A DNA stretch of 64,000 nt from Bin87 sp965116785 (GTDB lineage: Bacteria; Chloroflexota; Dehalococcoidia; Lucifugimonadales; UBA3495). The notes under the pieces are model-generated. The model saw only the letters and a program-made list of their open reading frames with translations, did no database searches and had not been told where the DNA came from. The stretch spans positions 3,968,001-4,032,000 of the forward strand of contig OZ220731.1 in NCBI GenBank assembly GCA_965116785.1, written 5' to 3'. The position numbers and the translations under genes were made by a program. Positions 61,080 through 64,000 of this stretch are shown here, piece after piece; position 1 is the first letter of the stretch; the number at the start of each line of letters is the position of its first letter.

Positions 61080-61977
61080 CTAAACCAAAGCCAAGGTGAA
61101 ACCTACATGGTGAATGCGGGGAGGATTGGCTTGGATTTCGCCAATTAGCTCATCGGCTTTTGCTTGCAGCACGGTTCGGCAGCGGCGCTTGACTTCCTCC
61201 TTGCGGTGGGACAGGTCGGCGAAGAAGCCGTCCACTTTCTCCCGCACCACGGCACGGGTTCCCTGGCACTGGTTGGCGGTTGCCTCCTGGCGCACCCAGC
61301 CCCAGATGGCCTCATCAGCAATGAGGGTGACAGGTTCACGGAGGGACTGGCAGCAGTGGCGCAGGTCGAGCACGGCGTAGCCGTTGTCCCCCACCAGCAC
61401 CAGGGGGCGCTGGGGCAGCCAGCGGCGCAGCAGCATGACCATCTGCCGCGCCCAATCGGTGACCTTCTGGTGCCGGCGTCCCTGTTGCTGGTGATACCGC
61501 CAGCACGGTGAGCACTGGCAGGGCCCAATGGCGTCCCGCCCACGGCACGTGGCCCAGCCACATCAGGGAAATCCAGCGCAACCCGCTGGCCTTGACCAGT
61601 TGGTTGCGGCTGGAACGCACCGGATCACGATAGATGGCCCGCGCCCTGATCTGGGCGCCACGACGCCGTTCCAGGGTCTCGTCGATGCCGAAGATCAGTG
61701 GACCGTCGCCGTGATCCAGGTGCTGGAGCAACAGCACCAGCAGGACGCGGGCGACCTCACGGGGCGACCACACCGCCCGATTGAGGACCTCGTGGTAGCG
61801 GGCGTAGTTCCGGTCGTCGCTCAGTCCCATGACGCGCAGCGCCGCCGCCACGGTGCGCTGACCCGGGGTGAGGATCGCGCCGACCAGCAGCAGTTGGGCT
61901 TTTCGCCAGGTTGGGCTGGTGAACAGCGTTGCGAAGGGATGGAGTACGGGGACAATCGCGTTGGGCAGGGTGAGCAT
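61080..61977 (-). pseudogene. Chimeric transposase: IS701-like front, IS630-like end
   Basis: From 61977 down, the frame matches the IS701-like transposase (MLTLPNAIVPVLHPFATLFT; FGIDETLERRRGAQI), with about ten bases lost near 61490 that force a frame change. At about 61318, after REPVTLIA, the sequence jumps into IS630-like code: DEAIWGWVRQEATANQCQGT and SHRKEEVKRRCRTVLQAKAD. It then ends in a CCTAAACCAAAGCCAAGGTG terminus like that at 54371. Two unrelated ISs have been joined here. Confidence 0.82.
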
Positions 61978-62053
61978 CGCTTGGCCTTTTTTCAGGAGGG
62001 TCGGGCCAGCTTACCCTGTCCTTTTACTTTTCTAAAAATGCGCAAAGCCTAGC
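61318..62053 (-). mobile_element. IS701-like element, left part only
   Basis: The left terminus (GCTAGGCTTTGCGC read on the minus strand, 62040-62053) and subterminal AAAGTAAAAGGACAGGGTAA are present. The right half is missing beyond 61318, where IS630-like sequence begins. Confidence 0.75.
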
Positions 62054-62227
62054 GAAGCTGGCGCCCGGTTTGATCTCGGTGATGACGCCGGCGGCCATGC
62101 CGGCCCTGATGATGTGGTGGCGGCAGTAGTCCTGTCCGCCGATGCGGTACAGCGTCTTGACGTAGACGGTGTGGGGTGTGCGGACGGGCGGCTCCAGTTC
62201 GGCGCCGCAGGCAACGCATTTCGGCAT
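62024..62227 (-). CDS. Small Cys/His protein with IS-altered C-terminus
   Basis: GGAGG lies seven bases before the ATG at 62227. The 67-residue protein has CVACGAELEPPVRTPHTVYV and GGQDYCRHHIIRAGM, a plausible zinc site (CxxC plus C-R-H-H). Its last residues (RLCAFLEK) are read from the end of the IS701-like element, so the native C-terminus was replaced when the IS inserted. No family recognised. Confidence 0.55.
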   Translation of the reverse strand: MPKCVACGAELEPPVRTPHTVYVKTLYRIGGQDYCRHHIIRAGMAAGVITEIKPGASFARLCAFLEK

Positions 62228-62426
62228 GGTTTCTCACCTCCGGATGATTCGTCGGGTTGCCCGGATTGTAGTGAAAACCCCCAGCGCCCCTTTGCGTTTT
62301 GCCCGGACGGCAACGCGCCATGGACTGGCACCCAATGACCTGCAATGAATTCCAGAGCCTGTCTCAAAAGTCGAGCAAGTTGTTGGGGTGTAGACTGGGG
62401 CCAAGAGTTGGATCTGGAGGTTGGCA

Positions 62427-63893
62427 ATGCCGCTTCGTGACATGGACCGGGAACAGATGTGGCTGTTGCCGCCGTCGCTGGATGACCTGCTGCCGTTGGA
62501 CCATCCGGCGCGATTCGTGGCCGAGTTCGTTGACGCTCTGGACAAGGAAGGCTGGGCGGAATTAGGCGTGGAGATAGCAGGCGACCCGTTGGGAGCGCCG
62601 GCCTACCATCCCAGAGCACTGTTGAGCGTGTGGCTGTATGGCTTCATGACCGGAGTGCGGTCATGCCGCAAGCTGGAGGCGGCCTGCCGGGACCAGATAC
62701 CGTGCCTGTGGCTGACGGGGTGGCAGCACCCCGATCACAATACCCTGTGGCGGTTCTACAAGGGACATCGACAGGCGATGCGGAAGCTGTTCGAGTGTAC
62801 GGTACGCACGGCGGTGACCATGAAGTTGGTTGACCTGGCGGTGCAGGCGGTGGATGGGACGAAGGTGGGTGCGAACGCAGCGGGAGATCGAACCTACGAT
62901 GCCGAGGGACTGGGACGGTTACTGGACCGGGTGGAGAAGGCCATCGCAGACCTGGAGGCCCAGAACGAAGCAGGGGAGGATGCCACTGTCGCCAATCTGC
63001 CGGGGGAGTTGGCGGACAAGGAGACCCTGCGGGAACAGGTGCGTCGGGCAATGGGCGAACTCGCGAGTCGAGAAGGCTACAAGCGAATTAACCTGACTGA
63101 CCATGACGCTCGGAAAATGAAAACCCGTGAGGGTTTCGCGCTTAGCTACAATGCCCAGGCGATGGTCTCCCCAATAGCTTCGGACGGGGCAATGACCGGT
63201 ATGTTGGTGACGGCGGTTGATGTCGTGGACGAACCGGTTGACTACCGCCGGCTGACTCCGATGGTGGAACGGGCGGAGGAAACCACGGACACGAGAGTGC
63301 CGATGACGTTGGCCGATGCAGGCTATTACGGCGGTAGCCACCTGGATGAATGCGTCCGGAGAGGCCAGCGGGTCGCGATGCCAGAGCCATCGCGACGACC
63401 AGTGGGACATCCGTATCACAAGGACCGCTTCGCGTACGATCCGGAGGGCGACAGCTACAGTTGCCCTCACGGGAAGTCTCTGCCCTTCGTGGGTATCAGC
63501 CGCACAAATGGAAAGCCCTTGCGGATCTATCGGGCAGCGGGGACTGTATGCCGGGCATGTCCAGCCTTTGGAGAATGTACGAAGGCCGGTCGCCTTGGAC
63601 GCAGCCTGGCGATAGGGCCTTATGACGCGGTGCTGCGCGATCATCGTGCATGGATGGAGACCGAGGAAGCGAAACGGATCTATGACCTGAGGAAGCAGTT
63701 GGTGGAACCAGTCTTCGGCATCATCAAGGAGCAACAGGGAGCTCGGAGATTCCTGCTGCGCGGCATTGTCAATGTGGCGGCTGAATGGACCATTTTGGCC
63801 ACAGCCTTCAACCTGCGCACTCTCTGGCGGGTGTGGCGGTCCTCAGTTTCCATTCCTCTACCTCAGGGGTTCTCGCCTCATCCCGCTGCCTGA
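62427..63893 (+). CDS. IS1182-family transposase
   Basis: The 488-residue transposase has the DDE layout of IS1182: HPRALLSVWLYGFMTGVRSC, VQAVDGTKVGANAAGDRTYD (first Asp), VPMTLADAGYYGGSHLDECV (second Asp), a Cys-bearing insert (GTVCRACPAFGECTKAGRLG) and LVEPVFGIIKEQQGARRFLL (Glu). GGAGG precedes the ATG at 62427 by seven bases. A GAGCCTGTCTCAAAAG at about 62354, near the left end, fits an IS1182 terminal repeat; the right end is not visible before 64000. It appears intact. Confidence 0.9.
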   Translation: MPLRDMDREQMWLLPPSLDDLLPLDHPARFVAEFVDALDKEGWAELGVEIAGDPLGAPAYHPRALLSVWLYGFMTGVRSCRKLEAACRDQIPCLWLTGWQHPDHNTLWRFYKGHRQAMRKLFECTVRTAVTMKLVDLAVQAVDGTKVGANAAGDRTYDAEGLGRLLDRVEKAIADLEAQNEAGEDATVANLPGELADKETLREQVRRAMGELASREGYKRINLTDHDARKMKTREGFALSYNAQAMVSPIASDGAMTGMLVTAVDVVDEPVDYRRLTPMVERAEETTDTRVPMTLADAGYYGGSHLDECVRRGQRVAMPEPSRRPVGHPYHKDRFAYDPEGDSYSCPHGKSLPFVGISRTNGKPLRIYRAAGTVCRACPAFGECTKAGRLGRSLAIGPYDAVLRDHRAWMETEEAKRIYDLRKQLVEPVFGIIKEQQGARRFLLRGIVNVAAEWTILATAFNLRTLWRVWRSSVSIPLPQGFSPHPAA

Positions 63894-64000
63894 ACCGGGG
63901 TTGAAGACAACGACACACTGCCCGTTGCAGACCATCGTCTGCTCTACCCCGTTCAGGAGGGCTCCTCCTGCGAATCCCGCCATCTTCGCTAACTCCCCAT

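Overview
This window looks like a chromosomal segment of a high-GC bacterium, most probably a member of the Chloroflexota (Dehalococcoidia/SAR202-like lineages are my best guess). The guess rests on gene content: a fused siroheme-decarboxylase-like protein in a haem operon, a DUF5679-like zinc ribbon, PaREP1-like and cupin genes, and long beta-sandwich surface proteins. It is an inference from family resemblance and no taxonomic search was run.

Region 1 (1-19 kb) is ordinary, well-preserved chromosome. It opens with the 5' end of recQ. A minus-strand tetrapyrrole operon follows: regulator, fused AhbAB-like siroheme decarboxylase, precorrin-2 dehydrogenase/ferrochelatase, hemA, hemC, a cobA-hemD fusion and hemB, with a cupin gene, a hicAB toxin-antitoxin pair and hemL downstream. 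Together these cover glutamyl-tRNA to uroporphyrinogen III, then siroheme, and perhaps on towards didecarboxysiroheme. Next come a cyclase-family hydrolase, a small zinc-ribbon gene, fmt, an rpsP-khpA-rimM operon with a clear promoter, moaE/moaD, and two amidase-signature enzymes, one with a GatC-like partner.

Region 2 (19-33 kb) is a graveyard. An IS630 transposase gene is cut by an IS701-like element. A second, degraded IS701-like copy, an IS21 remnant, retropepsin-like protease genes and phage/plasmid-type genes follow (DUF488, Dam-like methylase, DEDD exonuclease, Api92-like protein, paralogous two-helix membrane proteins). Many are broken by frameshifts, and four long reading frames between 24 and 37 kb are interrupted by an in-frame TAG.

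Region 3 (33.4-39.4 kb) is a purine-rich, mostly intact plus-strand block that resembles a plasmid or integrated-element backbone: two membrane proteins, thymidylate kinase, a secreted HNH-nuclease lipoprotein, unknown genes, two tandem 204-bp repeats, then a ParA ATPase and a ribbon-helix-helix partner. The repeats next to parA are a candidate centromere or origin.

Region 4 (39.8-47.5 kb) holds secreted beta-propeller genes (an RCC1-like gene and a broken NHL gene), fragments of an IS1380 transposase, a 1-kb Tn3-type element with 38-bp terminal repeats and a resolvase, a SurA-like protein and a surface-protein gene truncated by a third Tn3-type end.

Region 5 (47.6-62 kb) contains two very large Calx-beta surface proteins. 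Each is divergent from a sensor-kinase gene, one complete (GAF-PAS-kinase-receiver-winged helix in one chain) and one reduced to an N-terminal fragment fused to surface-protein sequence. Between the two modules lie decayed IS5 and IS630 elements and a truncated response regulator. The window ends in a chimeric IS701/IS630 remnant, a small Cys-rich gene altered by that IS, and an intact IS1182 transposase. No CRISPR array, rRNA or tRNA was recognised.
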